DNA of 64,000 nucleotides from Lineus longissimus (Eukaryota; Nemertea; Pilidiophora; Heteronemertea; Lineidae), in the NCBI RefSeq assembly GCF_910592395.1, contig NC_088308.1, positions 20,847,501-20,911,500 of the forward strand, given 5' to 3'. Shown here in pieces: positions 24,156 through 43,027 of this stretch; position 1 is the stretch's first letter, and each line of letters begins with the position of its first letter. Position numbers and translations under genes: made by a program. Below the pieces are notes generated by a model that ran no database searches, was not told the DNA's origin, and saw nothing but the letters and a program-made list of their open reading frames with translations.

Positions 24156-24806
24156 ATATTCAACCAAGGTATTCAACGTTGTCGTGGTTCAAGCAGCCTG
24201 GTTTATATCAGCACCGATAGTGGCGCTCAGGTCACATTATTCTGACTTGGATCTAAAAATAGATTTTATGAGAAAATACTTTCCCCATAAAATGGGGGAA
24301 CATCGGAACATTGGAGGAATTGCCATAGTGTATTTGCTCCCAAAACTTCAATAAATAACCGTAATCGTATGGTTGAACCCCAATTAATTAGACGTCTGAG
24401 AAAAGATTTTGATCTAGAGAACAAAGAGATACATTTGTATTGATTGGAGAAGCAACAAGAGTGGAGTTCTGACTGTAAGTTAATTGCCAGTTTTTTTCCC
24501 AATTTTCCATGAACAACGAACAACGTCGCAAGATGGGGGTGCAAGATGGCGCATTATCACATGTCATGCATGTAGGCTATCAAATATATCATGCGAAAAT
24601 AAATTTCGGCCATCTTTTCACAGGCAGCGTAAGTTTACCATGACATAAAAGTCATGTTTTAGATCAAAATTTCACCAAAAGCATTCAACATATCATGAAC
24701 ATTGAAAGGTATGGACAACTTGGAGTAAATTGCTTGAATAGCCTATATAATTGCTTGGGACAGAGTGTAGGCTACATAATGTACAGAGCTACTACTGTCC
24801 CGGCTA

Positions 24807-26262
24807 TTCCGTAACGGTATCAGGCTGTTTCGCTACATTGCCAGTTCGCTACAAGTCGTTTCGCTACATGTGGCGGTCGTTTCGCTACATGGTAGGTCAT
24901 TTCGCTACATGGGTGGAGTCGTTTCGCTGCATGATGGGTATGGTCCATATGGTCGTTTCGCTACATGGAGGACGTTTCGCTACATGGGTGGAGTCGTTTC
25001 GCTACATGGATGTAGTCATTATTTTTACTCTATTTTACCCTACTATAATTCCCGGTGGTGACTACAAATTTATTATAGCACAGTTTGCCGGTAAAAAAAC
25101 TTATACGGTTTGATGGCGCGCAAGGGGTTCTTGTCGTCCTGGCCTGGGTTAGGCCACATAAAAAAAAGAGTTGGTGATCGTCCCCGCCCGCCCCTACGAA
25201 AAACGCCCGGCCCCATTTTTTGTTAAAATCCTAAAAAAGTTGGTATAATGTTCTCTGCTATAGGGTCAGAATTGCATGGTTGGAACCTCTATGAAATTTC
25301 CTTTCAAATGACACCAAACATGTCTGTTTAGGTTTATTGTACCCAGAGATATTTACTTGATTTGAGCGAAAGATTGCTCCTATAGCGCCACTAAGATCGT
25401 CAGTGTCATACACTGTGTATACTACAATGGTCGGGAGGACTGGTTCCCATGCCATCATATTTACAATATCTTGAAGTATTGAACTGTGAGAATTTTGAAA
25501 GAGATCAGTCCACCAACAGCTATACCCGTCGAACTTTGGGACATTTTTTTTGGGACACCCGATATATATGCATTGAGCTGCCTCAAATTAATTGTTCCAT
25601 CATTTGACCGTATATCTATATATACAGATGGATGATGAGATTTATACTTAAATTAACTCTCAATATATACCGTGCTTTGCGTGAATTTATTGCAAAAGCT
25701 GAGTTTGTCGATTTATTTCTTTATTTTTATTACTTGCTTAGAAATATCTGTAGGCCATGCACATTTGTCTCTTTTACATTTTTGAGGGCCCTGAAAAGGG
25801 CCGTATATTAATGCTGCACCAAAGGCCTAGCGCCTCCTAAGGATACCGCCCCGGATTTCTCGTGCCAGTCTATGTTGTCCGTCGTCGTTGAGATGCACAC
25901 CATCACACTTCATCTGCGACTGCCGATGGATAGACTTAAGTTCGATTAAGTCGATTCTCTTATCTTTTCTCAATAACGCGTTGATCTTGGCGACACATTT
26001 TGGGTCATTCACACAGGGGTCATTCAAACGCACTCCAACGCAGATTTGGAGGCCTTTGCAAGGCCTTCGCGTTGGCTCGCTCGTCTCCACCCATGTAGCG
26101 AAACGTCCTCCATGTAGCGAAACGACCATACCTATCATGTAGCGAAACGACTCCACCCATGTAGCGAAACGACCTACCATGTAGCGAAACGACCGCCACA
26201 TGTAGCGAAACGACTTGTAGCGAACTGGCAATGTAGCGAAACGACAGTAATTCTTCCGTAAC
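24807..26262. mobile_element. Fold-back transposon with arms made of GTTTCGCTACATG tandem units
   Basis: The left arm (24827-24993) and right arm (26085-26242) are inverted complements of about 160 bases with high identity, differing by a 10-base insertion and a few substitutions. Each arm is a tandem array of a unit built on GTTTCGCTACATG separated by short variable spacers. A 9-base direct repeat TTCCGTAAC lies outside each arm at 24807-24815 and 26254-26262 and is a candidate target duplication. Inverted repeats composed of subrepeats define fold-back elements (Drosophila FB, sea urchin TU). The 1.1-kb interior carries an SGNH-hydrolase-like fragment but no transposase that I can see. Confidence 0.75.
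25827..26076 (-). pseudogene. SGNH-hydrolase-like C-terminal fragment inside the fold-back element
   Basis: About 80 residues on the minus strand run from LQICVGVRLNDPC to a stop at 25827 and include CDGVHLNDDGQHRLA, the block V signature (D-x-x-H, then G) of SGNH/GDSL-type hydrolases. Blocks I-III, with the nucleophile Ser, are absent. The open frame continues upstream into the tandem-repeat arm, which encodes only repeated SFRYM-like units, so a functional enzyme is unlikely. SGNH-like domains are found in some invertebrate mobile elements; this is probably captured or residual element sequence. Confidence 0.4.
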
Positions 26263-26367
26263 CGTGTATAGGCTAGGCCCTGTTGATAAAAGTTTGGACT
26301 AAACCAGCCTGTATTATTTCACTTTCAGGTTTTATAAAAACCGCCAAGGTCAAGAAATTCACCATCC

Positions 26368-34067
<7,700 letters not shown>

Positions 34068-36608
34068 ACACCTACAGCTCTATACCACGAACAACGGCAG
34101 CTTTTATGTTCTCACTGTGGTGAAAGACTGTTATGCGATTTTGCGCAAAAAAGCAAGGATGTGTTGTTGAAAGGAAGAAATTACATGTATGTTAGTTGGA
34201 GAGGCGATTTTGTTTCTGGAATATCGAATTGAAGTCTATACGATCAGTTGTCATCAAGAATTTGTTTTAGCGCATTCTGGTGCTGTTTGGACTGGCACCC
34301 CCAAAAAAATTATATCTGTAGCACTCTCATACCTAATGTTGACTCGCAGCGAAAAAGTTGTTCTTGTATGAATAAGTCATTAAGTCTCATGTCTTATTCC
34401 ACATGCATTTTCCTTGTACATGCATTTGCCTTGCAGAAAAGTAGTGTTTTTTTTAGCTTAGTCACTGTGGTGTGTTGTTTATATCGGGGGATATTTGATA
34501 GACTGCTGAGATCATAGTTCCTTGGGGTGATCTAGTTTCATCCTAAAGTTTGCTTCTTCAAGCAGAGTATTGATTTCTATATTGTACTGCATTTACGCTT
34601 TTACTCAACGTACGTTCTACTTAGAAAATTTGTGAATTTTTGATTTTATCAGTGTTGGTATTGCGCTGGACTTCCTGTACCGCTATATCAACAAGTGAAG
34701 TGGAACCTCCCTTAGGGCACTCCTCTTTACAATAAAGGGATAACCTCTCTTCTAAGGAAATTGTGTTAACTTCCTAATTGATCTTTCCAATTGAATTTAA
34801 GCTCTGTAATCAGGACAACTCTCAGTTAAGGAGAGCATTTTTCATTACAAAGTTTGTCTTTAATATAGGGTTCTACTGTACTTGTGATCAAGTAACAGAC
34901 ATGTACTTATGAGACAAGTGTTTTGTCTTTAATATAGGGTTCTACTGTACTTGTGATCAAGTAACAGACATGTACTTATGAGACAAGTGTTTTGTGAAAG
35001 TTGTGAACTGCCAGTATGTCAACATGCCATTACCAAGATGATTCATAAAACAATGTGTTTATATAAACTGTTTTATGTTACATGTACACTTTACATTAGG
35101 AACATTACACATTATTCAAATAATAAATATCAACAGGTCTGTGTTTGTATATATTTTTAACCAAGCCGATATTGACCATAAGCTAGTTGTTATTTTTTGA
35201 TGGTTATGGGGCATTTTGACCACCTGAGGCTCTGTGTCCTAGATCCCTTATTGATGGCTGATATTTACCTTGGCTCAGTTGTTAATAACACACAAGTTTG
35301 TCTGACTGTCGCTAAGATGGGAACAGTTGTCCTATAAAAAGTTGGAAGAGTTCACTTCAAAAGCCTTTTCAAAACAATTAAAGAAAAAACAGTGTCTGGT
35401 CTTCCCATTGTAAAAATTGGGAGTAAGAATGGAGTTTGACTTTGGGCAACTTTCAATCCTGTCATTGATGTCAGTGAACCCGTTGAACAGGTTTCAGTTT
35501 GGGTTGGTCTGGAGATGGATTACATGTATGATGCAAAGTGAAAAGCAAACAAGATATGGGACTAACTTAAGGATGCATTGCTTAGTGTAAGAACTAAGAC
35601 TAAACTTTCCAGGTGGTTAGAATTTTCTAGCAGTGATGCTTCCAGCGAGTTCACTGATGATGTTTTCTGGTGTTCCAGGACATCAAATAGCCCCGGAGGT
35701 GTTGTTCTTCTGATGCATGAAACACCCCATCAAATACTTTTGTAAATTTGTCATCTTCATTATAAGTATCGGCTGTGGTTTTGGTACATGTAAATGAAGA
35801 CAGTTTTGTTGATGTAGATTTCATTTAAAAGTTCATAACCACTGTAGTTATTAACATGTACATGTAGTGAAATAAATGTAGCAGTATGGAAAAAAGTTGT
35901 GGTGAAGTGCCTTATTCAAGGATTGTGACCTGACTTGTGACTACATGTATTAGTATGACTTAATTGAGCTTTGAAGTCCTCCTGGTTAATCATCTTTTGT
36001 TGGCGTCAATTCATCACATTTTTATTGTCGTTTGTAATAATATTGTTGTTTGTCTAATTGGACGAATTTCTTTATGGAAATTATGCTTCCTCAGTATGTT
36101 TCTGTAATTTTGATTTGTACAAGTGTGGTGTGCTCTGTTCTTAAAATGTTTGAAGACTGATGGTGTGGCTCCAATCAGTTTTAAGAAAGACATGAAGATC
36201 TCCTGTAAATACATGTATAACTTTTTATTTCCTTGCTGGTTGTGGAATGGGGCATGCAGATGCATACTAGTAGCTATTTTTATCCTGGCTTTATAAATAA
36301 ACATTGCTTTCATTTCAAAATAGGTTTTTGTTCTCTTCAGTTTGTTCTCTTCACTTCGTTATATGAATTGGATGGACCATGATGATGGTATGTTCCACCT
36401 ATCTAACAGAAGATAATGTCACAATCAAAGTTTCGTCGCTTCTTAAGGTTGTCATATTCATGATTTCCAAGCCCAAGAAATTTCTTTCATTATTGGCTTT
36501 AGCTTATGGAAGGGAGATGACATATCTTCAACAATCAGTGCCACCTGTCGGATAGTATGTGAGAACGTGCACACAAACTGATGACGTTTTTAGATCAACA
36601 TTGCAAAA
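34068..36608. other. PIWIL1 3' UTR/flank and upstream region of the C2orf68-like gene
   Basis: No gene recognised. Holds the PIWI 3' UTR with several AATAAA signals (for example 35122-35127) and a recent 69-base tandem duplication. The right end must contain the promoter of the C2orf68-like gene that starts at 36609. Confidence 0.5.
34853..34991 (+). repeat. Two-copy 69-base tandem duplication in the PIWIL1 3' flank
   Basis: The stretch beginning TTTGTCTTTAATATAGGG recurs identically 69 bases later, and both copies run through GTGATCAAGTAACAGACATG. The identity implies a recent duplication, or an assembly artefact. Confidence 0.85.
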
Positions 36609-37948
36609 ATGGCATCAGGAGCAAAGATGAAAATTGATATGAAACATGGTTTTATGAAATCTATAATAAAGAATCAAGTGGATAGGTATTCTACCGTTTC
36701 CTCAGTTAATGGGGCATCCTCACAAACCAGTGCCAATCATCGATTGTGCGGGATTTTGGAGAAATGTCCCCGGAAGTGCCCCCCCCGCTGTGCAGTGTGT
36801 ATACATACATAAAACATGTAATGTATACATGCAACTGCAGCAGTACAGTTGATCAGCTTATGCAACAGTATGCTATATGTCACTTCAAGAAAATAATGCC
36901 CCGTGTCTCTCTTTCAGGGATAACTATGATAAAGAAGTCAAACAAAAATCTGTACAACCTGATGAACGGCCAAAGGCAAAGCACTATGGTCACCACCATC
37001 AGAACAGACAGAAACGACCAGAAAGACCAACTTACATACCTCCAAGTCGCTTGAAGAATAACCAAGATGATGAAGAAGTAGTGGAACATAGGCCTAGCCT
37101 TGAAAATGGTCAAAGTAAGTCGAGATGATTAATGAATCTTATTGTAATCACAAGGGAGGTTACCATTGTGTGTCACAACAGGGCAAATCACATCACTTAA
37201 ACATGGGGGGGGGGGGGGCTAGTAGCAATGGAAGTAGTTTGGTACATTTTCACAGCCCAAAAAATGCACTTATATTTAGAGTATTGGAATGGGGGATAAA
37301 GACCATTGGGGTCAAATGAACATTACTTGGGTTGTTATGTATTCCTCAAAATCAGGTGTGCCATATATTGCATACACATCCTCTGTCATCAGCCCCTACT
37401 AAAGGACTACATTTTCTTATTTACAGGTCATCCGCCAGCGAGAGAGGAACATGAAGAAAGGACAGAGTTATTCAAATTAGAATACGAGGATCAGAGCGGG
37501 GAAATATTTGATCTAGTCATACATCAGGTAAGAACCAAGGTCGCTCTTTAGAAAAGTTATACTATAACTTAGTCAGTATTCTTGCTGTTACTATCTGAAG
37601 TTTATTGCTGTTCATGAACTCATCCAAATGTATGTCTTTTTGTGACTGGCCATAAATTGACAACAGTCATGGAACTCTCTGACACAATTTGTCTCCTTTG
37701 TACTCAGATTAAAGCATTGTCCTTTTTCACCTTTCAGTTGTCCTCAGTGAGCAACTCTGCTAAAGTCCTGCATGCATCCTCTAGATTGATTTCAATCTCC
37801 ATTGTATTTGCAGGAAGACGACCCTCTCCTGCTTGCCAGGCGATTTGGCCGACAGCGAGGTTTATCTCCTCCACTGATCAAGGCATTAGGCAAACGACTC
37901 CAACAGGAGATAGACTTGAGACTTTCACAAAGTGATAATAATTCTTGA
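36609..37948 (+). CDS. C2orf68: C2orf68/UPF0561 homologue
   Basis: Four exons join in frame (36609-36685, 36918-37114, 37427-37527, 37814-37948), giving 169 residues against about 166 in human. The conserved blocks are in family order: an N-terminal IDMKHGFMKSIIKNQ helix, DNYDKEVKQ, a basic Lys/Arg/His-rich middle ending PTYIPPSR, an acidic linker, then FKLEYEDQSGEIFDLVIHQ and a C-terminal helix with LGKRLQQEIDLRL. The function of the family is unknown; there is no signal peptide or membrane segment, and the basic region could suit a nuclear protein (inference). ATG 36609 was chosen because it opens exon 1 and the next ATGs (36627, 36639) are already inside the conserved helix. It lies just upstream of USP39, the same gene pair as in human. 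Confidence 0.87.
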
Positions 37949-38804
37949 TGATGGAACAAATTTATTAAGTTTTACATATGTTTAAGGATTTGCAATGGAT
38001 CATCAGCATGTGGTGAAGTTTTTAGCCATTGATGTCACAATCATCAACTGAGAATGCATGGTTTATCAATTAGAAAAGGTGAAGCCTACACTGGCGAATA
38101 GTCTCACAAGAATATTGCAATTACAGTCAGAACACCAAGGTGGCAACGCATGTTGATAGTTGACTCGGCTGAAAGCTTGTGATTAGGACCATGGTTCTAC
38201 TCTTCCCTTTGAATAGTGTGTTGGTCATTTTACAATGTCTTGTGCCACATTCTAGTTATTGCACAGTCGACTTCGGATGAAGGTTGAGAAGAACGTTTTG
38301 TTTTTAAAACTATGCAACGAATACATGTCATATCATTTTGTTTTGAGAAATATTTTAATGTATGCAATAGTTTATTTGTTGAGTATAGGCTTTGTCAACA
38401 TGCTTAGATAGTTATGTCGAAGTCACATAGTTTTATCAAACGGTGTGGTTGCTTTGTATTGTGTCACAAGTCTGCTTTTTGTCTTGATATTGTATAAATG
38501 GTAAATAGCATAGATGTGCACACTGATGGGAATTTTTTACTCCACATTCATAGGCCAGGAATGTGATTGCAATTATATAGAAATAATAGCAATAGATTTT
38601 CACAATTTAAGGCAATTTACTGTGTATTTTGGGCCAGTGTACAGCACAATGAGTTTTTTGCCTGCTAAGTATGCGGCCTTAAAACTGTCTCTGTAAGAGC
38701 CAGAGGTCATCTGTCAGAAAATGGTTTCGAAGAAGAAATCAACTTCCCTTCAGTTCGAATTGTAGAACTTTATTTCATGTTTATTTATAAATTGTTTTGT
38801 TTTT
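37949..38804. other. 3' flank of the C2orf68-like gene
   Basis: AT-rich sequence without a supported gene, expected to hold the 3' UTR. I see no canonical AATAAA close to the stop. Confidence 0.35.
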
Positions 38805-38858
38805 AGCTCAGCTGAAAAGCTGAGCTATTCATATGAGTAAATGGTAGAATGAGTGTCC

Positions 38859-38913
<55 letters not shown>

Positions 38914-38960
38914 CGTTAAACAGGCACGTTTCAAAACTATGGCGGATAGGCGATAGATTT
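38805..38960 (+). repeat. Second copy of the hairpin-plus-microsatellite repeat
   Basis: Hairpin AGCTCAGCTGAAAAGCTGAGCT at 38805-38826, then a (CTGT)n array of about 56 bases at 38858-38913 entered through GTCCGTC, then CCGTTAAACAGGCACGTTTC. Same order and similar words as the copy at 1-177 in opposite orientation. The block CAGCTGAGCGCCAGGCCCTT with GGGCCTCTTGTTT near 42559-42592 looks like a matching far end. Confidence 0.6.
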
Positions 38961-39313
38961 TCCCTCTGAGGCGTTGAGACCCTTCAGGACTCCTGAATAG
39001 ACCAAATGTGGGTCCGGCAGGATGAGCGGTTTGGCCACTAGGTGGCACCGAGCGAAATTTTCCAAAAACTTTTCCAGCAGCTGATTTCTCAGTTGGGGAT
39101 CATGAATCAAATCTAATTTTATAGAGCAAAGCTTTCTCTTTCATTATCAATAGGCGTAGTTCATGAATTTCTCACCAGGTGGTGTTACTGGCGCAATTTA
39201 GTGAGCACCCTCCAAGAAGAGCATTTTAAATTTCGCGCGAGTTATCCCACGTCCAATCACACGTGCAGCGAACGTCACGTCTCGAGTCTGCGCAGTTCAG
39301 ACGTAAGGAGACC

Positions 39314-40094
39314 ATGCTATGGAATAGATCGCGTTCTGTCAATTCAGAGGTAAGTTCTCATTAAATTCACAATTTCATAGGCGATAATATTTGGCTGCTT
39401 GTGTTATTGCATGTTGATGACATTAGGGAAGGCTTGGATTGTTTAATTGGATGTGATTAATTTGAAATAGTTCGTCGACGATCGTTGAAAAACGATCTGC
39501 GAAATGCAGCTTGGTTGGTCTGAGAAACGATGTCAAAGTCCGGCTTTAAATCATGGATTTCTCAACAAATAACTCTTGTCACATAGCAGAACTAATGTGA
39601 ATAAACAAGACAATAATAAACATCGTTCTGATATCATCGGGTAAGGTTGCCAATGTACATAAACAGTGTAATTGAGGATCGACTCCAGCGATTTGAAATG
39701 TCAACAAACAATAAATGCGATAGCTGATACACACTGACACTTGCACACTGTACATAGCACAATGCTTCAAACGGGGCCGATTCATCACTCTTATCACAAT
39801 GTATTCCCAATCATATCAATGAACTTCCTTGATCATTCGGCCCTAGCGCCTTATCAGTTGTTGTTGGCCTTGTATTTTGATATAAAACTTGGCTAGCTTA
39901 CCTATTCTATGAAAATTAAAATGTTATCTCCTCATCATGTTTTGCAGGACAGGAATGATCTGCAGCTGCATTTGAACATATTTGGTGACCACATCTCAAA
40001 GATGACCAAGAGAGAGGATCGAGCTATGACTTTGCACATCCCATCGACTTCGGTGTTCACCAGTGCAATCATCAGAAGAGCCAGGCAATTCTAG
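39314..40094 (+). CDS. Short two-exon gene model, 60 residues, unknown function
   Basis: Exon 1 (39314-39349) starts ACCATGC and ends GAG|GTAAG; exon 2 (39948-40094) follows TTTTGCAG and ends in TAG. Both are whole codons, and the joined product is 60 residues. It is basic at both ends (MLWNRSRSV near the start, SAIIRRARQF at the end) and has no signal peptide, membrane span or domain I recognise. AATAAA lies 45 bases after the stop. GC-richer sequence with TCACGTC-like words precedes exon 1, as in a promoter. It sits in a transposon-rich block, so it could be an element-borne or chance model, or a conserved small protein. Confidence 0.4.
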
Positions 40095-40138
40095 TATTCA
40101 AGTATTTCATTCTGTAATACTTACCTCAAAATTTACTA

Positions 40139-40144
40139 AATAAA
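40139..40144 (+). other. Polyadenylation signal after the 60-residue gene model
   Basis: AATAAA 45 bases downstream of the TAG at 40092-40094 and before the start of the Harbinger-type element at 40274. Confidence 0.4.
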
Positions 40145-40489
40145 GAAAACCACATGTGGCAGTTGGTTAAAAAAATCAAGTCTATCTGTTTAAAGTTTTT
40201 ACTTGCTATCATTATTATCAACATTTCAATGGTGGCATTCTGCTAAGGTTTGTTAAGAGTTTCACTTGACTTAAGCAGGGTGTACACTAGTAAAATATTA
40301 GCAACATTTTACCAACATTTTACCAACATTTTACCAACATTTTACCAACATTTTTACAACAATTTTGCAACAAGCCCTTCAAGGCCCTGTGTTCACTAGC
40401 AACAAATTAGCAACATTTTTACAACATGTTGGTAAATTGTTGCAAACTTTTTAGTGGGAACAAAGGGAAATAGGTATTTTGGAGGGAAA

Positions 40490-40618
40490 ATGGATGATTC
40501 CAAGGAGAGAAGATGTGTTTTGAGTGCTTCTGCAGCAATTTTAGCTGTCATTGTTGAGAGACGGAAGAGGCGGCGAAATAACCAAAGAGAATATGGACCA
40601 GGCCCTGGATCAAAATGA
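40490..40618 (+). pseudogene. Possible N-terminal relic of a Harbinger-type element protein
   Basis: A 42-residue frame, beginning MDDSKERRCVL, contains a hydrophobic stretch followed by an Arg-rich run (ERRKRRRNNQREYGPGPGSK) and a stop. A hydrophobic/basic start of this kind resembles HARBI1-like transposases, but the DDE catalytic core is absent from the rest of the element. The assignment rests mainly on the surrounding TTA-flanked element. Confidence 0.3.
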
Positions 40619-40651
40619 GGGTGGATGATGGGGCATACCACTGCCTGTTAA

Positions 40652-41660
40652 GGCCGCGTATCCATAGGGTATGCCCTTGTGTAGTGTGGCGTTATGGCGT
40701 AACAGCCTTGTGACCTGGCACTATAGCTGCGCTTACACCACGATATATTGGTGGACCAATTGCACTTGCACCACCACATTGCCGCGACAAATTGGTTCGG
40801 CAATCCATTGCCGATACAAATTGCCGAGCGAATTTGTCCCACCAAGCTTGATGGTCCAAATCGCCCGGCTTGTTAAAAGCTCGGCTTTGTCGTGGTGTAC
40901 GCGCAAATGGATCGGCAATTAGCTAGTTAGATGGTTCGGCTCCAGGCGGCGCTTTCAAAATGGCGCTTTCTGCCAAGGCTTTCTGCGTTCTGCTTATTGT
41001 TTGCGCGCCATCTGTAGCCGGATTTTATAACTAGCTGCAGCGCTGGTGTAAGCGCTTGGTGGATTTTCGATGGTGCGGCATTGGTTCCCGAACCAAGATT
41101 GGTGGTCCATTTTCAGGTGGTGTAAGTGCGGCTTATGCCCTGCGTCTCCATTGGATATTCCTTTTTGGTCATGTAGGCCTTTGTAGTCCTCATTTCGCAG
41201 CAGTCAATCGCGTTTATCCGCACGCTGTCATTATTTCAGAAGACAATTTCTTATGAATATTGAAAATGAAAATACAAGTAACTTGTATTTTCACTTGCAA
41301 CATCAAATTGACATGTACATGTATATAAAACCTGACTTTTAAGCAACAAATTACAGGTTCGTGCTTGTTATGATAATCATCAGTTTCGGGGTCCCAGAGT
41401 AGTTCCCGTTGATGAACCTCTTGAATTAATTTCGCCTCAGACATTGCTTCCGTGTTGTTCCCTCGCAAAAGAATGGACATGTTCAATCCCAATATGGGCC
41501 TATATTCCCAATCCACAGTGCATATATGCCCGCAATGTGACACGGCATAACCTATGGGAACGATCAATAACACCAACGAAGGTTCATTGTCCGTGTGGCG
41601 CGCCAGGCGGTAAAAAGGGAATGTTGTGCAGGGCACGGAACAGCCTATGGATACGCAGCC
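40652..41660. mobile_element. Second-level element with GGCCGCGTATCCATAGG termini
   Basis: Left end GGCCGCGTATCCATAGGGTATG; right end, reverse-complemented, GGCTGCGTATCCATAGGCTG. Terminal inverted repeats of about 17 bases have one mismatch. Lies entirely inside the Harbinger-type element and itself contains another element. No coding capacity seen; target duplication not clear. Confidence 0.6.
40726..41132. mobile_element. Innermost element with GCTGCGCTTACACCAC termini
   Basis: Left end GCTGCGCTTACACCACGAT; right end, reverse-complemented, GCCGCACTTACACCACCTG. Subterminal TTGGTGGACCAATT and GGACCACCAATC words are also mirrored. It is about 407 bases long and non-coding, a third inverted-repeat layer within the two above. 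A partial mirrored TAAGCGC word at 41045-41057 suggests internal rearrangement or a compound end. Confidence 0.5.
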
Positions 41661-42592
41661 GAAAGGAGTTGCGGCTGACTGACAAGCCGTCATACAAAAA
41701 CTTCTAGAAAAGGTTTCATCACCCTACGAAGCAAGACACTCACTTGAGAGTTGCTATACCTGCTTCTTGTTCAAGTCACATGAACTCCGGTAGATCACAT
41801 GACACAAATCCTATTTCTGATTGGCTGAAGAGTTTGCAACATTTTTACAACATGCAACAAAGAATTGCATTGCATTTAATTTGCAACAATTTTACAACAT
41901 GTTGTAAGACGCGTTTTGCTCTGTACACACTACGCAACATTTTTGCAACATTTGTTGCAACTGGAAATGTAAAAATGTTGCTAATATTTTACTAGTGTAC
42001 ACAGGCCTTTAGGCAATAATGTTACCCTTTTAGTTAGGGAAACTGGTGCCTTCTGCATTAGGTGGACCCCACTTACTCATCTGTCAGACCGGCCTCACAC
42101 CTCGGCAGTAGAGTTTAAGGTCCAGTCTGCGAGATTTACCCATTTCTACCCAGCCAAAAGCGGGTGATTGGGCTAGTCTCTCCATGTGATTCAATTTGCA
42201 TGGATTCTTGTGTCCCGGTGCTGAAAGGATCCCTCCACAAGGGCAGACTACATCCGGTGGCACTGAAGTATGGAAGAAAGACAGAAGACGACCAATTTGC
42301 GAAAAGGATCATCATCATCATCATCATGGTAACAGCTGAGGATGAATCATGTTGCTGTGTGTAGAATTGATGGTCCAATATAGGTTAGGTTATCTGTTTG
42401 CGCACACATTGCAAGGGTGGAGCTTGCTTGAAGTAGATTGCGCCAGTCTACCGCAATTCACTGTTACACATCCAGAAGCTATTATCCTTAGGCTTTGAGT
42501 CCTTAGTTTAGTAGAGTTTGACGAGTAATGTAATATATACGAACAACGCAGCAACAACTCAGCTGAGCGCCAGGCCCTTGGGCCTCTTGTTT

Positions 42593-43027
42593 GTATGAAG
42601 ACGTTGCTTGGCAGGTCATGTCAAATTTCATGTTTTGTTTAAATAAGACTCAAACAAAAGTTGATGCTTCTTGTTTTTTTTTCCTGTCCCAAGCTCGGCC
42701 TTTGCTTTTATAGAAGGTCTCATGAAAACCTCATGGGGAGTTGGAGGGGCACAGGGGATGAGCGAAGCACGTATGTCTTTGTATACAATAATAATATACT
42801 GAGAGACAATGTTCACAGTGGATGTCTTGGCTCGTGGCAGTGAGGTGAACTTTGAAGGCTTTTCAGCTAGAGTTGTCATCCTTGGGGAAACTCTAAGCTA
42901 TCAATAGCTGCTGTGACTGCTGGTAACTGTTGTTCTAGCCCTGAAGTCGTCTTCCACGGTGTCTTCGTTCGTATCTGTGGCTCGCTTGGAAATAATGAAA
43001 AGTTTATTTTCTACAACGACAACCAAC
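42593..43027. other. Upstream region of USP39
   Basis: Between the repeat block and the USP39 start. No separate gene recognised. It should contain the USP39 promoter and 5' UTR; an in-frame upstream ATG is at 42995. Confidence 0.4.

Larger units (their letters stand above)
40274..42008. mobile_element. PIF/Harbinger-type inverted-repeat element (outer of three nested elements)
   Basis: Ends read AGCAGGGTGTACACTAGTAA and TTACTAGTGTACACAGGCCT. The inverted repeat extends about 35 bases through TATTAGCAACATTTT. TTA flanks both ends (40271-40273 and 42009-42011), the TWA target duplication of the PIF/Harbinger superfamily. Inside the left end an 11-base unit AACATTTTACC repeats about five times, and subterminal GCAACATTTTTACAAC words recur at the right end. 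The interior carries a 42-residue relic frame (40490-40618) and at least two younger inserted elements. Confidence 0.75.

Noticed and set aside
24827-25009. CRISPR-like array (regularly repeated GTTTCGCTACATG)
   Set aside because: Spacers are short and variable, there is no cas context, the genome is eukaryotic, and an inverted second array forms a fold-back element.
24751-25113. Frame encoding repeated SFRYM/FATW units
   Set aside because: It is a translation of the tandem GTTTCGCTACATG array in the fold-back arm, not a conserved protein.
42164-42364. 66-codon frame ending in poly-Ile (ATC repeats)
   Set aside because: It runs through an (ATC)n microsatellite in repeat DNA, with no homology or splice support.
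40274-42592. Intact DNA transposase gene
   Set aside because: Only a 42-residue N-terminal-like relic is present; no DDE core is visible, so the element is non-autonomous.
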